In this document: positions 27,261 through 37,467 of the stretch, piece by piece
How positions within the stretch are numbered: position 1 is the first letter of the stretch
Layout: each line of letters opens with the position of its first letter
Origin: Nonomuraea cavernae
Lineage (GTDB): Bacteria; Actinomycetota; Actinomycetes; Streptosporangiales; Streptosporangiaceae
Length of the DNA: 64,000 nt
Direction: 5' to 3'
NCBI RefSeq assembly: GCF_014646355.1
Contig: NZ_BMNH01000004.1
Span: 62,001 to 126,000 of the forward strand
Program-made: the position numbers and the translations under genes
The notes under the pieces: model-generated
Databases searched by the model: none
Seen by the model: only the letters and a program-made list of their open reading frames with translations
What the model was told of the DNA's origin: nothing

Positions 27261-29157
27261 GCGCCGCCTTCGTCAGCTCGGCCTGCCGCCGGATCTGCCC
27301 CATCACGATGGGGTTGATGCCCTTGGCCGCGAACCTGGACACCATCTCGTCCAGCACCGTGCCGGCCCGGCCCAGGTCGCCCTGTCTGGCCTCGGCTCTG
27401 GCCAGGCGGCGCATCACCAGGTTCAGGGTGATGTTGTCGATGCTCGCCTCACGGGCCACCGCGGTCAGCTGCTCGATGCCCCGCTTGGGGTCCGGCGGCC
27501 GGATCCGCAGCCGCTTGCCGGCGGTGAGCGTTTTGAACTCCCGCTCGGCGTTCAGGCCCTTGACCAGGCGGGCGTAGACGGCCAGGGGATGCCCGCCGTA
27601 CCTGTCGACCAGCTCGTCCAGCGCCTCGTTGCCGGCGCGCAGCGACGGCGAGTCGGAGCCGAGCAGCGAGAACAGCTTGCCCTGCTCCTCGCCCAGCATC
27701 AGCTCCGCCACCCGGTGATCGTCGCCGGTGACCGGGTAGCGCACCCTGACCAGGCAGGAGGGCGAGACGATGCGCGAGCCGTCGGCGGCGATGTACTGCC
27801 CGCGGACGTGGTACTCGCCGGGCTGCTGGAAGTAGTGGCCGTCGCGCCCGTGCCCGATGTAGGCGCTCCGGTACATGGCCGGGTTGCCCTCGTCGAGCCG
27901 CACCTCGTTCGACGAGTCGACGCAGTGCCGCATCATCGGCCGGTAGAGCAGGGTCCGGCCGTCGGGACGGGTGACGCAGATCTGGGTGAACTCGGTGTCG
28001 GGATGCAGGTGGCTGTGCGTGGTGCGCGCCTCGCCCGTGCCCGACAGCTTGAGCTCCACCACCACCGGCTCCCCGAAGCCGAACGCCTCCTTGGCCCGCA
28101 CCTCCAGCCGCAGCCCGGAACGGTCCTCGACGGGCTGCTCGAAGGGCGTGATCTCGGCGGCGCCGGTGCCGAACGCGTTGGCGCCCATCGCCACGTCCCG
28201 GTAGAACCCGTGGCGCAGGTGCACCAGCTCGGGATCGGTGAACTGGAAGGGGAACGCCGACCAGTAGCCGATCTCGCCCCCGGGCCGGTAGTTCTGCACG
28301 TAGTTCATCCACGACAGGTCGCCGAAGCCGCCGCTGGGGCCGAGCGGCTGGGGCGGCGTGGCGAGGTTCTTCTGCCACGAGTGCAGCAGGTTGAACGCGT
28401 GCCCCAGCTCGTGCACGTACGTGCGCAGTTGCGCCCGCTGCGCCTGCGGCGAGTCGCCCTTGATGGCGTCGTAGAACACCGCGGACCCCTGCCGCTGGTG
28501 GGCGTCGTTGTAGTCGAACATGATGCCCCGGTAGCCGCCCACGTGCCTGCTCGCCACCAGCAGCCACACCCGCCAGGCCACGGCGTCGCCGAACCCGCTG
28601 AACTGCTGCGTCATCGCGTGGTGCAGCTCGGCGTCGTCCCACGCCAGGTCGGCGCCCGACCCGTCGACCGGGATCACGCCCGGCCGGGCCACGGTCAGCC
28701 GGACCCCGGCCTCCGCGAACGCCTCGACGACGCCGAGATCGCGGGCCGCGGTGCCCGGCGGGCAGGGCAGCGCCCCGGTGTTGTAGGCGGTGAACGGCTC
28801 GGCGCCCGTCACCGAGTCCTGTTCCAGCAGCACGCTGCGGAAGTACGGCGAGTCGTAGGACACCGGGTAGGACCGCCCGGCGACCACGGCCCGGCCGGTG
28901 CCGTGGCTGATCGTCACGCTGACGTCCCTGACCGGCGCGTCGAAGGTGAAGACGCCCCGTCCCTCGATCCGCGCCTCGTCACCCTCGGCCCGTACGGCGA
29001 CGGAGTTGACCACGAACGAGCCGACGTACGCGGTGGTCGAGCCCGCCACGGAGAACACGTCGCCGCTGACCCGGCCGGTCGGGCGCAGGCCGTCCACATC
29101 GATCCGGAGCTCCAGGCGCGCGTCGCCGTCCTGACCCTGATACAGCCCGCTGATCAT
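27244..29157 (-). CDS. HExxH zinc-metallopeptidase-like protein, function unknown
   Basis: 637 residues, family not recognised. The key motif HELGHAFNLLH (His249, Glu250, His253, His259) fits HExxHxxxxxH zinc peptidases. It is followed by FGDLSWMNYVQNY, where an MNY turn recalls the Met-turn of metzincins. The N-terminal 110 residues look beta-rich (RIDVDGLRPTGRVSGDVFSV). Residues about 340-480 contain beta-sandwich-like repeats (EPVVVELKLSGTGEARTTH), and the last 130 are helical and TPR-like. There is no signal peptide, so it may be cytoplasmic or non-classically secreted. ATG 29157 has AGGGAGC 8 bases upstream. It has its own promoter and palindrome. Confidence 0.8.
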   Translation of the reverse strand: MISGLYQGQDGDARLELRIDVDGLRPTGRVSGDVFSVAGSTTAYVGSFVVNSVAVRAEGDEARIEGRGVFTFDAPVRDVSVTISHGTGRAVVAGRSYPVSYDSPYFRSVLLEQDSVTGAEPFTAYNTGALPCPPGTAARDLGVVEAFAEAGVRLTVARPGVIPVDGSGADLAWDDAELHHAMTQQFSGFGDAVAWRVWLLVASRHVGGYRGIMFDYNDAHQRQGSAVFYDAIKGDSPQAQRAQLRTYVHELGHAFNLLHSWQKNLATPPQPLGPSGGFGDLSWMNYVQNYRPGGEIGYWSAFPFQFTDPELVHLRHGFYRDVAMGANAFGTGAAEITPFEQPVEDRSGLRLEVRAKEAFGFGEPVVVELKLSGTGEARTTHSHLHPDTEFTQICVTRPDGRTLLYRPMMRHCVDSSNEVRLDEGNPAMYRSAYIGHGRDGHYFQQPGEYHVRGQYIAADGSRIVSPSCLVRVRYPVTGDDHRVAELMLGEEQGKLFSLLGSDSPSLRAGNEALDELVDRYGGHPLAVYARLVKGLNAEREFKTLTAGKRLRIRPPDPKRGIEQLTAVAREASIDNITLNLVMRRLARAEARQGDLGRAGTVLDEMVSRFAAKGINPIVMGQIRRQAELTKAALSAEA

Positions 29158-29174
29158 GGGATGCTCCCTGGAAT

Positions 29175-29224
29175 CGATGTGGGGGTACATCGGGGAGACT
29201 TATCCCGGCGGTCGGCCCTGTCAA
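29175..29224 (-). promoter_or_regulatory. Promoter and operator-like palindrome of the HExxH gene
   Basis: On the minus strand a perfect TTGACA (29219-29224) is followed, after 16 bases, by TAAGTC (29197-29202), predicting transcription from about 29189. Exactly there lies the inverted repeat CGATGT-GGGGGT-ACATCG (29175-29192), which could be an operator at +1 or a leader hairpin. Confidence 0.6.
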
Positions 29225-29433
29225 CGGCCTCCACGAACATGCAGCGCCCCGAGCAACTCCTCGGACGCCCTGGTGATCGTCTCCACCGCCCGGTCGAACG
29301 CCTCCGCGTTGTGCGAGGCGGGCGCGCGGAACCCGGAGATCTTACGGACGTACTGCAGGGCGGCCGCCCGGACGTCGTCTTCGGTGACGTCCTCGGTGTA
29401 GGGCGGGCGGAGGGTCTTGATGCTTCTGCACAT
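29221..29433 (-). CDS. DUF2277 family protein
   Basis: 70 residues: MCRSIKTLRPPYTEDVTEDD, then VRAAALQYVRKISGFRAPASHN and a helical end. This is the complete, highly conserved DUF2277 pattern, typical in length. The function is unknown; the invariant N-terminal MCRSIKTLR and the central KISGFRAPASHN suggest nucleic-acid or cofactor contact, which is inference. It starts 4 bases after the iclR stop, so it is probably the last gene of the glc/iclR transcript. Its stop overlaps the -35 of the next gene. Confidence 0.88.
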   Translation of the reverse strand: MCRSIKTLRPPYTEDVTEDDVRAAALQYVRKISGFRAPASHNAEAFDRAVETITRASEELLGALHVRGGR

Positions 29434-29437
29434 GCCT

Positions 29438-30172
29438 CTAACGGTAATGGCCGAGCTGCCGCCCGATCTCCCGCGCGCCCTCGGCCAGCAGCTCGCCCAC
29501 CTCCGGCAGCCGGTCCGGAGTGAGCCGGTAGGACGGCCCGGAGGCGCTCACGGCGGCCACCACCGAGCCGTCGCCGCCCACGATCGGCGCGGCGACCGCG
29601 TTCAGCCCGGCCTCCAGCTCCTCGACCGTGCTCGCCCAGCCGCGCCGCCTGATCAGGTCGAGCTCCAGCCGGTCGGCGTCGGTGATGGTCGCGGCGGTGT
29701 AGCGCTCCAGCCGGGGCGGCAGCGGCAGGGTCCCGAACGCCAGCAGCACCTTGCCGCTCGACGTCGCGTGGGAAGGGGTGCGCTGCCCGACCCAGTTGTG
29801 GCCGCTGATCGCCGAGGGGCCGCGTACCTGGGTGATGTTGACCGTGTCGCCGTCCTGCGGCACCGCGATGTTGACCGTCTCGCCGACGGCCTCGGCCAGC
29901 CGCAGGCAGACGGGCCTGCTCGCCCGCGACAGGTCGAGCTGGGCCGTGGCCGCGCCCGCCAGGCGCACCACGCCGAACCCGAGCCGGTAGCGCCCGCGCG
30001 AGCCGTTCTGCTCCACCAGCCCGCCCTGCTCCAGCGCCGCGAGCAGCCGGGACGCCGTGGACTTGTGCACGTCGAGCTCGACCGCGAGATCGGTCACCCG
30101 TGTCGAACCCTCCCGGGCCAGAATCTCCAGGATCGTGATCGCCCGGTCGACTGACTGAACGGAGGTGCTCAT
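29438..30172 (-). CDS. IclR family transcriptional regulator (1)
   Basis: 244 residues from ATG 30172 with GGAGGT-like sequence absent; TGTTGCGTTA overlaps the start region. The N-terminal winged helix reads SVDRAITILEILAREGSTRV, then TDLAVELDVHKSTASRLLAALE. The IclR effector domain has GETVNIAVPQDGDTVNI, SSGKVLLAFG and a C-terminal VGGDGSVVAAVSASGP. Such regulators respond to small organic acids such as glyoxylate. It starts 11 bases after the other iclR gene, downstream of glcDEF. The GTTGCGT sequence is shared with the palindrome before the DMGO gene, so it might link glycine/glyoxylate pathways (inference). Confidence 0.92.
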   Translation of the reverse strand: MSTSVQSVDRAITILEILAREGSTRVTDLAVELDVHKSTASRLLAALEQGGLVEQNGSRGRYRLGFGVVRLAGAATAQLDLSRASRPVCLRLAEAVGETVNIAVPQDGDTVNITQVRGPSAISGHNWVGQRTPSHATSSGKVLLAFGTLPLPPRLERYTAATITDADRLELDLIRRRGWASTVEELEAGLNAVAAPIVGGDGSVVAAVSASGPSYRLTPDRLPEVGELLAEGAREIGRQLGHYR

Positions 30173-30183
30173 AACGCAACACA

Positions 30184-30936
30184 CTAATCCGCGGCGGGCG
30201 CCGGGCTGAGCTCGGCGCCGAAGTCGTGCGCGATGCCCCGCAGGCGCTCGGCCAGCTCGTCGCGGTCCAGCGCGTCGATGCGCTCGGCCGGTCCCGACAC
30301 CGACATCGCGGCCACCACCCGCCCACCGCCGCGCACCGGCACGGCCAGGCAGTGCACGCCCAGCTCCTCCTCGCCCAGGTCCATCGCGTAGCCACGGTCC
30401 CTGACCAGGTCCAGCTCGGCCAGCATGGCGTGCACCTCGGTGATCGTGTTGGGCGTGCGGCGCGGCATCCCGGTCCGTTCCAGCAGCGTGACGGCCTCCT
30501 CGGCGCTCCGGTCGGCGAGCAGCACCTTGCCCACGGCCGTGCTGTGCGGCAGCACCCTGCGGCCCACCTCGGCGAACATCCGCAGCCTGCGCGGTGACTG
30601 CGCCTGCGCCACGTACACGATGAAGTCGCCCTCCAGCACCGCCAGGTTCGCCGTCTCGCCCGACAGCTCCACCATCCTGGTCAGGTACGGCTGCGCCCAC
30701 TCGCCGACCATGCCCTCGGCGATGCCGCCCAGCCGCACCAGGCCGCCGCCCAGCGCGTAGCGGCGGCCTGAGTCCTGGCGCACGTAACCCCGGGTGAGCA
30801 GCGTCTGCAACAGCCGGTGGATCGTCCCGTACGGCAGGCCCGTCCTGGCGGCGATCTCCGACAGCCCCGCCTCGCCGCCGTGTTCGGCCAGCGCCTCCAG
30901 CACGTCGAGCGCCCGCTCGACCGACTGCACGCTCAT
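30184..30936 (-). CDS. IclR family transcriptional regulator (2)
   Basis: 250 residues. Winged helix: SVERALDVLEALAEHGGEAG, then SEIAARTGLPYGTIHRLLQTLL. Effector domain: GETANLAVLEGDFIVYVAQA, LPHSTAVGKVLLAD, LGEEELGVHCLAVPVRGGG. The N-terminal half and DLGEEELG segment resemble the AllR-type regulators that control allantoin/glyoxylate genes and malate synthase in actinomycetes, which fits the adjacent glcDEF and aceB. It starts 13 bases after glcF and is presumably co-transcribed. The two IclR proteins are clearly diverged from each other, so they are not a recent tandem duplication. Confidence 0.92.
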   Translation of the reverse strand: MSVQSVERALDVLEALAEHGGEAGLSEIAARTGLPYGTIHRLLQTLLTRGYVRQDSGRRYALGGGLVRLGGIAEGMVGEWAQPYLTRMVELSGETANLAVLEGDFIVYVAQAQSPRRLRMFAEVGRRVLPHSTAVGKVLLADRSAEEAVTLLERTGMPRRTPNTITEVHAMLAELDLVRDRGYAMDLGEEELGVHCLAVPVRGGGRVVAAMSVSGPAERIDALDRDELAERLRGIAHDFGAELSPAPAAD

Positions 30937-30949
30937 GCGGTCACCGGGC

Positions 30950-32152
30950 TCACAGGGAGACCCCGCGCAGCGAGGCGTCCAGCACCTCGGCCGTGTGCGC
31001 CACCCTGATCGTGGCGCCGCCGCGCCGCATGGCGGCGGCGATCTGCATCGTGCAGCCCGGGTTGGCCGACACCAGCAGCTCGGCGCCGGTCGAACCGACC
31101 GCCTTGGCCTTGCGGTCGCCCAGGTCGCGGGCCGCCTCGGGCTGGAAGATGTTGTACGTGCCCGCCGAGCCGCAGCAGATGGCCGCCTCGGGCACCTCGC
31201 GCAGCTCCAGCCCCGGGATGCCGCGCAGCAGCTCGCGCGGCTGGGCCCGGATGCCCTGCGCGTGGGCCAGGTGGCAGGCGTCGTGATAGGCCACGGCGAA
31301 CGGCAGCGGATGCCGCTCGGCGACCGGGCCCAGCTCGACGAGGAACTCCGACAGGTCCATCACCCGGAAACCCGGCTCGGCGCCGAGCAGCTCGGCGTAC
31401 TCCTTCATCGACGACCCGCAGCCGGCCGCGTTGACCACGACCGTGTCGACCCCGGCCTTCCGGAACGTCCGCACCGTCCGGCGGGCCAGCCGCCTGGCCT
31501 GATCGGCCCGTCCGGCGTGCACGCTGAGCGCCCCGCAGCAGCCCTGACCGGCGGGGATCAGCACGTCGCAGCCCTCCAGCGCGAGCACCCGCGCGGTGGC
31601 CGCGTTGACCTGCGGGAAGAACTCACCCTGCACGCATCCCGTCAGCATGCCGACCACGGCCCGGCGCTCGCCTCTGGCCCTGACCAGCCGCGGCATCCGC
31701 TGCCGCCGTTCGACCCGGGGCGCCAGCCCGGCCATCGCGCCCAGGCTCGGATGCGCCCGCTCCAGGAAGGGCGCCAGCCGCTCGGCCAGCCACATGCCGG
31801 GCCGCAGCAGCCGCAGCCTGCGCGGGTAGGGGAACAGGCCGAAGACCAGCCCGCGCACCGCCCGCTCCCGGGGGTCGCGCTCGTGCGCGCGCTCCACCTC
31901 GGCCCTGGTCTGCTCGATCAGCCGGTCGTACTTCACGCCCGACGGGCAGGCGGTGACGCAGGCCATGCAGCCCAGGCAGGCGTCGAAGTGCCCGGCCATC
32001 TCGGGCGTCACCGGGGTGCCCTCGACGTGCTGCTTCATCAGATGGATCCGGCCGCGCGGCGAGTCCATCTCCTCTCCCCACAGCACGTACGTGGGGCAGG
32101 TCGGCAGGCAGAAGCCGCAGTGCACGCAGTCGTCGATCAGCTCCGGATCCAT
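30950..32152 (-). CDS. glcF: Glycolate oxidase, iron-sulfur subunit
   Basis: 400 residues with two 4Fe-4S motifs near the N-terminus: CVHCGFCLPTCP (Cys9, 12, 15, 19) and CLGCMACVTACPSG. Two later CCG-type domains follow: LTGCVQGEFFPQVN with GQGCCGALSVHAG, and YHDACHLAHAQ with AAICCGSAGTYN. This is the GlcF architecture of the membrane-associated glycolate dehydrogenase that takes electrons from the FAD subunits to the quinone pool. It starts 1 base after glcE ends. Lactate utilisation proteins are the main alternative, but the glcD-glcE neighbours decide. Confidence 0.93.
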   Translation of the reverse strand: MDPELIDDCVHCGFCLPTCPTYVLWGEEMDSPRGRIHLMKQHVEGTPVTPEMAGHFDACLGCMACVTACPSGVKYDRLIEQTRAEVERAHERDPRERAVRGLVFGLFPYPRRLRLLRPGMWLAERLAPFLERAHPSLGAMAGLAPRVERRQRMPRLVRARGERRAVVGMLTGCVQGEFFPQVNAATARVLALEGCDVLIPAGQGCCGALSVHAGRADQARRLARRTVRTFRKAGVDTVVVNAAGCGSSMKEYAELLGAEPGFRVMDLSEFLVELGPVAERHPLPFAVAYHDACHLAHAQGIRAQPRELLRGIPGLELREVPEAAICCGSAGTYNIFQPEAARDLGDRKAKAVGSTGAELLVSANPGCTMQIAAAMRRGGATIRVAHTAEVLDASLRGVSL

Positions 32153-32153
32153 C

Positions 32154-33401
32154 TCAGATCCCTCCCACGAAGCGGCCGGGAGACATCCTGCGTCCCGGGT
32201 CGAACCGTTCCTTGACCCGCCGCATCAGCGGCAGCGCGCCGACGGGCCCCCACCGCTCCACCCTCTCGTACGGCGAGGCCGGCACGGTCACCACGGCCAC
32301 CCGCTCCCGCAGCCCGGCCACCGCGGCCGCCAGCGCCTCCTCGGTGACCTCGCCCACGGGCGCCAGGTGCAGGCGGCCGGACACCGGCGAGCCGCGCAGC
32401 CGGAACCCCGCGTCGCGGGCGGCGTCGAGCACCCCGTTCAGAGCGTTCGGCGGGAACCGCACCTCGACCAGCACCTCACCCGCCGGGCGGGCGGCATCCG
32501 GTGTCTCGCCCGCCGGGCCTGTCCCGTGCGGCGGCTCATCATCCGGAAGCAGGCCCCACCACGGCGGCGGCCCCGGCGCCACCTCGCCGCCCGCGACCTC
32601 CCGCAGCGCGAGCGCCCGGAGGTCGGCCGCCGACCCCTCGACCAGCGCGGCCACCGTGACCGGGCCGCCGGGGTCGGGCCGGTCGATCTCCACGGCGCTC
32701 GGCTCGGCCTGCGAGGCCGCCAGCGCCACCGCGAGCTCCCGGACCCGCTCGGGAGCCACCCGCGTCACCAGCCAGCGCCGGTCGGCCGGCAGCGGATGCA
32801 GGCGGAACGTGGCCTCGGCGATCACGCCCAGCGTGCCGTAGGAGCCGGTGAAGAGCTTGCCCAGGTCGTAGCCCGCGACGTTCTTGACCACCTTGCCGCC
32901 GGAGCGGGCGATGGTCCCGTCGGCCAGCACGACCGTGATGCCGATCAGCAGGTCGCGCGGCGTGCCGTAGCGGAAGGAACGCGGCCCGGCCGTGGCGGTG
33001 GCGAGCGTGCCGCCCACCGTCGCGCCCGGTGCGGCGTCCAGCGCCAGCTCCTGGCCCTCGGCGGCGAGCGCGGCGGTCAGCGCGTCCATGGTGACCCCGG
33101 CCTGGGCGCGCACCACCAGGTCACCCGAGGCGTGTTCGAGGATCTCGTTCAGGCAGCACAGGTCGAGCAGCACGTCGCAGCGCTCGGGCGGGCGGCCCCA
33201 GTGCAGCTTGGTGCCGCCACCGACGGGCGCCAGCGCGAGGTCCTGCTCGGCGCAGACGCGCAGCACCGCCGAGATCTCCTCCACCGTCTCGGGCAGCGTC
33301 ACCCAGCGTGGCACGACCCCGGCCACGGCGTCGCCCTCGTCGGCGTCCCTGATCGTGACCCCGGTCTTGTCCAGCGACTCGCGTGATTTCAGCTGTGACA
33401 T
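32154..33401 (-). CDS. glcE: Glycolate oxidase, FAD-binding subunit GlcE
   Basis: 415 residues of the VAO/PCMH-type FAD family: APVGGGTKLHWGRPP, AAPGATVGGTLATATAGPRS and DLGKLFTGSYGTLGVIAEAT mark the FAD-binding domain. It lacks the long C-terminal cap of GlcD and has a linker insert of low complexity (EPPHGTGPAGETPDAARPAG) before the last 100 residues. GlcE is required with GlcD and GlcF for glycolate oxidation. Its ATG overlaps the glcD stop by one base, and glcF follows after one base: a tightly coupled operon. Confidence 0.9.
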   Translation of the reverse strand: MSQLKSRESLDKTGVTIRDADEGDAVAGVVPRWVTLPETVEEISAVLRVCAEQDLALAPVGGGTKLHWGRPPERCDVLLDLCCLNEILEHASGDLVVRAQAGVTMDALTAALAAEGQELALDAAPGATVGGTLATATAGPRSFRYGTPRDLLIGITVVLADGTIARSGGKVVKNVAGYDLGKLFTGSYGTLGVIAEATFRLHPLPADRRWLVTRVAPERVRELAVALAASQAEPSAVEIDRPDPGGPVTVAALVEGSAADLRALALREVAGGEVAPGPPPWWGLLPDDEPPHGTGPAGETPDAARPAGEVLVEVRFPPNALNGVLDAARDAGFRLRGSPVSGRLHLAPVGEVTEEALAAAVAGLRERVAVVTVPASPYERVERWGPVGALPLMRRVKERFDPGRRMSPGRFVGGI

Positions 33402-34873
33402 CAGAACTGCTCCGCCTTGCCCGACTCGACCAGCGGGTGCGCGCCCTTGCGCACGCCCGGCACTTCACCGCACAGGCGCGGCGTGGGGAACACCTTGCCG
33501 GGATTGGACAGGCCGCGCGGGTCGAAGGCGCACCGGACCAGCTGCATGGTGTCGAGGTCGGCCTCGGAGAACATCCTCGGCATGTAGCGGACCTTGTCGA
33601 CGCCCACGCCGTGCTCGCCGGTGATCGATCCGCCGTGCTCGACGCACAGGTCGAGGATGGCGCCGGAGACCACCTCGGCCCGCTCGCCCGCCCCGGGCTC
33701 GCCGTCGTCGAACAGCACCAGCGGGTGCAGGTTGCCGTCGCCGGCGTGGAACACGTTCGCCACCCGGATGCGGTGCTCGGCCGACAGCCGGTCGATGGCG
33801 GCCAGCACCTCCGGCAGCGCGGTGCGCGGCACCACGCCGTCCTGCACGATGTAGGCCGGGCTGATCCGCCCCACGGCGGCGAACGCCGACTTGCGGCCCT
33901 TCCAGATCGCGGCCCGCTCGGCCGGATCGGCCGCCACCCGCAGCTCGAACGCCCCCGAGCAGATCTCCTTCAGCCGGTCGAACTGCCGGGCCACCTCGGC
34001 GGCGGGCCCGTCGAGCTCCACGATCAGCACCGCGCCCGCGCCCTCGGGATAGGAGCAGGCCACCGCCGCCTCCGCGGCCTCGATGGACAGCGCGTCCATC
34101 ATCTCGATCGCGGCCGGCACGATGCCCGCCGCGATGATCGCCGACACCGCGGTGCCGCCCTGCTCGATGCTCTCGAACGCCGCCAGCACCGTGGTCACGC
34201 TCTCGGGGGCGCGGCTGAGCCGTACCGTGATCCTGGTGGCGATGCCGAGCGTGCCCTCGGAGCCGACGAACGCGCCCAGCAGGTCGTAGCCCGGGTCCAT
34301 CCGGTCGAGCGTGACCAGGTCGCCGTCGGGGGTGACGATCTCACAGGCCTCGACGTGGTTGACGGTGAAGCCGTACTTCAGGCAGTGGGCGCCGCCGGAG
34401 TTCTCCGCCACGTTGCCGCCGATCGAGCAGATCTGCTGGCTGGACGGGTCGGGGGCGTAGTAGTAGCCCTGCTCGCGCACCGCCTCGGTGATGGCCAGGT
34501 TGGTGACGCCCGGCTCGACCACGGCCCGGTGGTTGGGCAGGTCGATCTCCAGGACGCGGCGCATTTTGGAGGTGACGATGAGCACGCCGTCCTCGCGGGG
34601 CAGCGCGCCGCCGGACAGCCCGGTGCCGGAGCCCCGGGCCACGAACGGCACCGCGAACTCGTTGCACAGCCGCACCACCCGGGCCACCTGCTCGGCGGTC
34701 TCCGGCAGCACGACGACGCCCGGGGTGGCCCGGTGGTAGGTGAGGCCGTCGCACTCGTAGGTGCGCAGGCGTACCGGATCGGTGATCACCGAGTCGGCGG
34801 GCAGCGACGAGCGCAGCGCCGCCGTCAGCGGGTCGAGCGCGGCGGTCGCAGGCGGGGCGTCTCCAGCATGCAA
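33401..34873 (-). CDS. glcD: Glycolate oxidase, FAD-linked subunit GlcD
   Basis: 490 residues. It oxidises glycolate (or D-lactate) to glyoxylate. FAD-binding signatures: VPFVARGSGTGLSGGALP, ICSIGGNVAENSGGAHCLKY, GAFVGSEGTLGIATRI. The FAD-oxidase C-terminal domain has FHAGDGNLHPLVLFD and GSITGEHGVGVDKVRYMP. These are the canonical GlcD/D-lactate dehydrogenase motifs, and length is typical. The start is TTG 34873 with GGAG 5 bases upstream. A 15-bp perfect inverted repeat 53 bases upstream, between glcD and aceB, may control it. Confidence 0.94.
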   Translation of the reverse strand: MHAGDAPPATAALDPLTAALRSSLPADSVITDPVRLRTYECDGLTYHRATPGVVVLPETAEQVARVVRLCNEFAVPFVARGSGTGLSGGALPREDGVLIVTSKMRRVLEIDLPNHRAVVEPGVTNLAITEAVREQGYYYAPDPSSQQICSIGGNVAENSGGAHCLKYGFTVNHVEACEIVTPDGDLVTLDRMDPGYDLLGAFVGSEGTLGIATRITVRLSRAPESVTTVLAAFESIEQGGTAVSAIIAAGIVPAAIEMMDALSIEAAEAAVACSYPEGAGAVLIVELDGPAAEVARQFDRLKEICSGAFELRVAADPAERAAIWKGRKSAFAAVGRISPAYIVQDGVVPRTALPEVLAAIDRLSAEHRIRVANVFHAGDGNLHPLVLFDDGEPGAGERAEVVSGAILDLCVEHGGSITGEHGVGVDKVRYMPRMFSEADLDTMQLVRCAFDPRGLSNPGKVFPTPRLCGEVPGVRKGAHPLVESGKAEQF

Positions 34874-34925
34874 GGGGTCTCCAGGTCGCCCGTTTCCGGT
34901 CTCAGTTCATCTTTGGTGATACCCG

Positions 34926-34965
34926 TCCGCTTATGTCCGGTGCCGATCCACCGGACATAAGCGGA
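34926..34965. promoter_or_regulatory. Perfect 15-bp inverted repeat between aceB and glcD
   Basis: TCCGCTTATGTCCGG (34926-34940) and CCGGACATAAGCGGA (34951-34965) flank a 10-base spacer. It lies 22 bases after the aceB stop and 53 bases before the glcD start. The minus-strand sequence TTTCCGCTTATGT closely matches TTTCCGCTATGT before aceB, favouring a regulator site; a terminator hairpin for aceB is the alternative, but no U-tract follows on that strand. Confidence 0.6.
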
Positions 34966-34986
34966 AATTTCTTTACATAGGGGTTT

Positions 34987-36564
<1,578 letters not shown>

Positions 36565-36572
36565 GTCTCCTC

Positions 36573-36610
36573 TTTCCGCTATGTGGAAAACAAGTTCTGG
36601 ATTATGGAAG
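36573..36610 (-). promoter_or_regulatory. Tandem IclR-type operator boxes upstream of aceB
   Basis: Box 1 (36573-36589) is TTTCC-GCTATGT-GGAAA, a 17-base palindrome. Box 2 (36594-36610) is GTTCTGGATTATGGAAG, matching box 1 at 10 of 17 positions. Their starts are 21 bases apart, two helical turns, so two dimers could bind on one face. Box 1 abuts the aceB ribosome binding site. The TTTCC-N7-GGAAA pattern is typical of IclR-family operators. Confidence 0.65.
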
Positions 36611-36722
36611 TGGAAGCTACTGTACCCCGGCGTCACCCGGTTAAAGTCCGGGGGGTCGCCCGAGGGGGATGTCGGGGGCATCCCCGATGCGCGCGAACCA
36701 TGCCCGGGAGAAGATCCAAGGC

Positions 36723-37418
36723 ATGAAGACAATCGTGATCGCGGGCGGACTGCTCGCCTCGGCGGTCCTGCTGACGGGCTGCGGGCTGCAGAGCCTCGCG
36801 GGCCCCGCCAACCAGGACGTCGTCAACTACGAGGTCGCCGACAAGGTGGCCAAGCTGGACCTCAGGACGGCCTCCGGTGACGCCGTGATCACCGAGCACG
36901 ACGGCACCGCCGTCCGGGTCACCGAGACCCTCCAGTGGAGCGACACCAGGCCCGAGGCCGAGCACCGGGTCGACGGCGACACCCTGTTCATGACCTACAC
37001 CTGCAAGGGTGCGGTCAACTTGGGCAGATGCGCCGTCAACTACAAGATCGAGATTCCCAAGGGCCTGCGCGTCATGGTCGACACCGGTTCCGGTGACATC
37101 ACGCTCAGGTCGCTGACCGGCCCGCTGGAGACCTCCTCCGGCTCCGGCGAGGTGTCCGGCACCGGCCTGGCCGGCAAGACGCTCGTCGTCGAGACCGGCT
37201 CGGGCGACCTCGACCTGAAGTACGCGTCCCCGCCCGACAGCGTCGAGGTCAAGACCGGTTCGGGCGACGTCGTGCTGCACGTCCCCGACGGCTCCTACGC
37301 GGTGTCCACCGAGACGGGCTCGGGTGACGTCGCGGTGTCGGTCAAGGATGACGACGCGTCCCCGCACAAGATCTCCCTCAAGGGTGGTTCGGGCGACATC
37401 AGCCTGCTGCCCGGATAA
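36723..37418 (+). CDS. DUF4097 lipoprotein
   Basis: 231 residues from ATG 36723. The N-terminus [20 protein letters not shown] is a lipoprotein signal with the lipobox LTGC (Cys19 of the precursor). The rest is a right-handed beta-helix-like DUF4097 domain built of GSGD-repeats: [78 protein letters not shown]. Such proteins are adhesin-like or envelope-stress associated; the role is unknown. The frame is open from 36669 upstream, but the signal peptide fixes the start. It precedes hflX by 49 bases. Confidence 0.9.
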   Translation: MKTIVIAGGLLASAVLLTGCGLQSLAGPANQDVVNYEVADKVAKLDLRTASGDAVITEHDGTAVRVTETLQWSDTRPEAEHRVDGDTLFMTYTCKGAVNLGRCAVNYKIEIPKGLRVMVDTGSGDITLRSLTGPLETSSGSGEVSGTGLAGKTLVVETGSGDLDLKYASPPDSVEVKTGSGDVVLHVPDGSYAVSTETGSGDVAVSVKDDDASPHKISLKGGSGDISLLPG

Positions 37419-37467
37419 CTAGGTGCTTACGCGGGGATGTCATGCCACGATCGGGGAAGACACTGCG

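Noticed and set aside
37423..37467. Upstream extension of hflX to 37423
   Set aside because: No ribosome binding site at 37423, which is 4 bases after the preceding stop; GGGGAAG favours GTG 37468.
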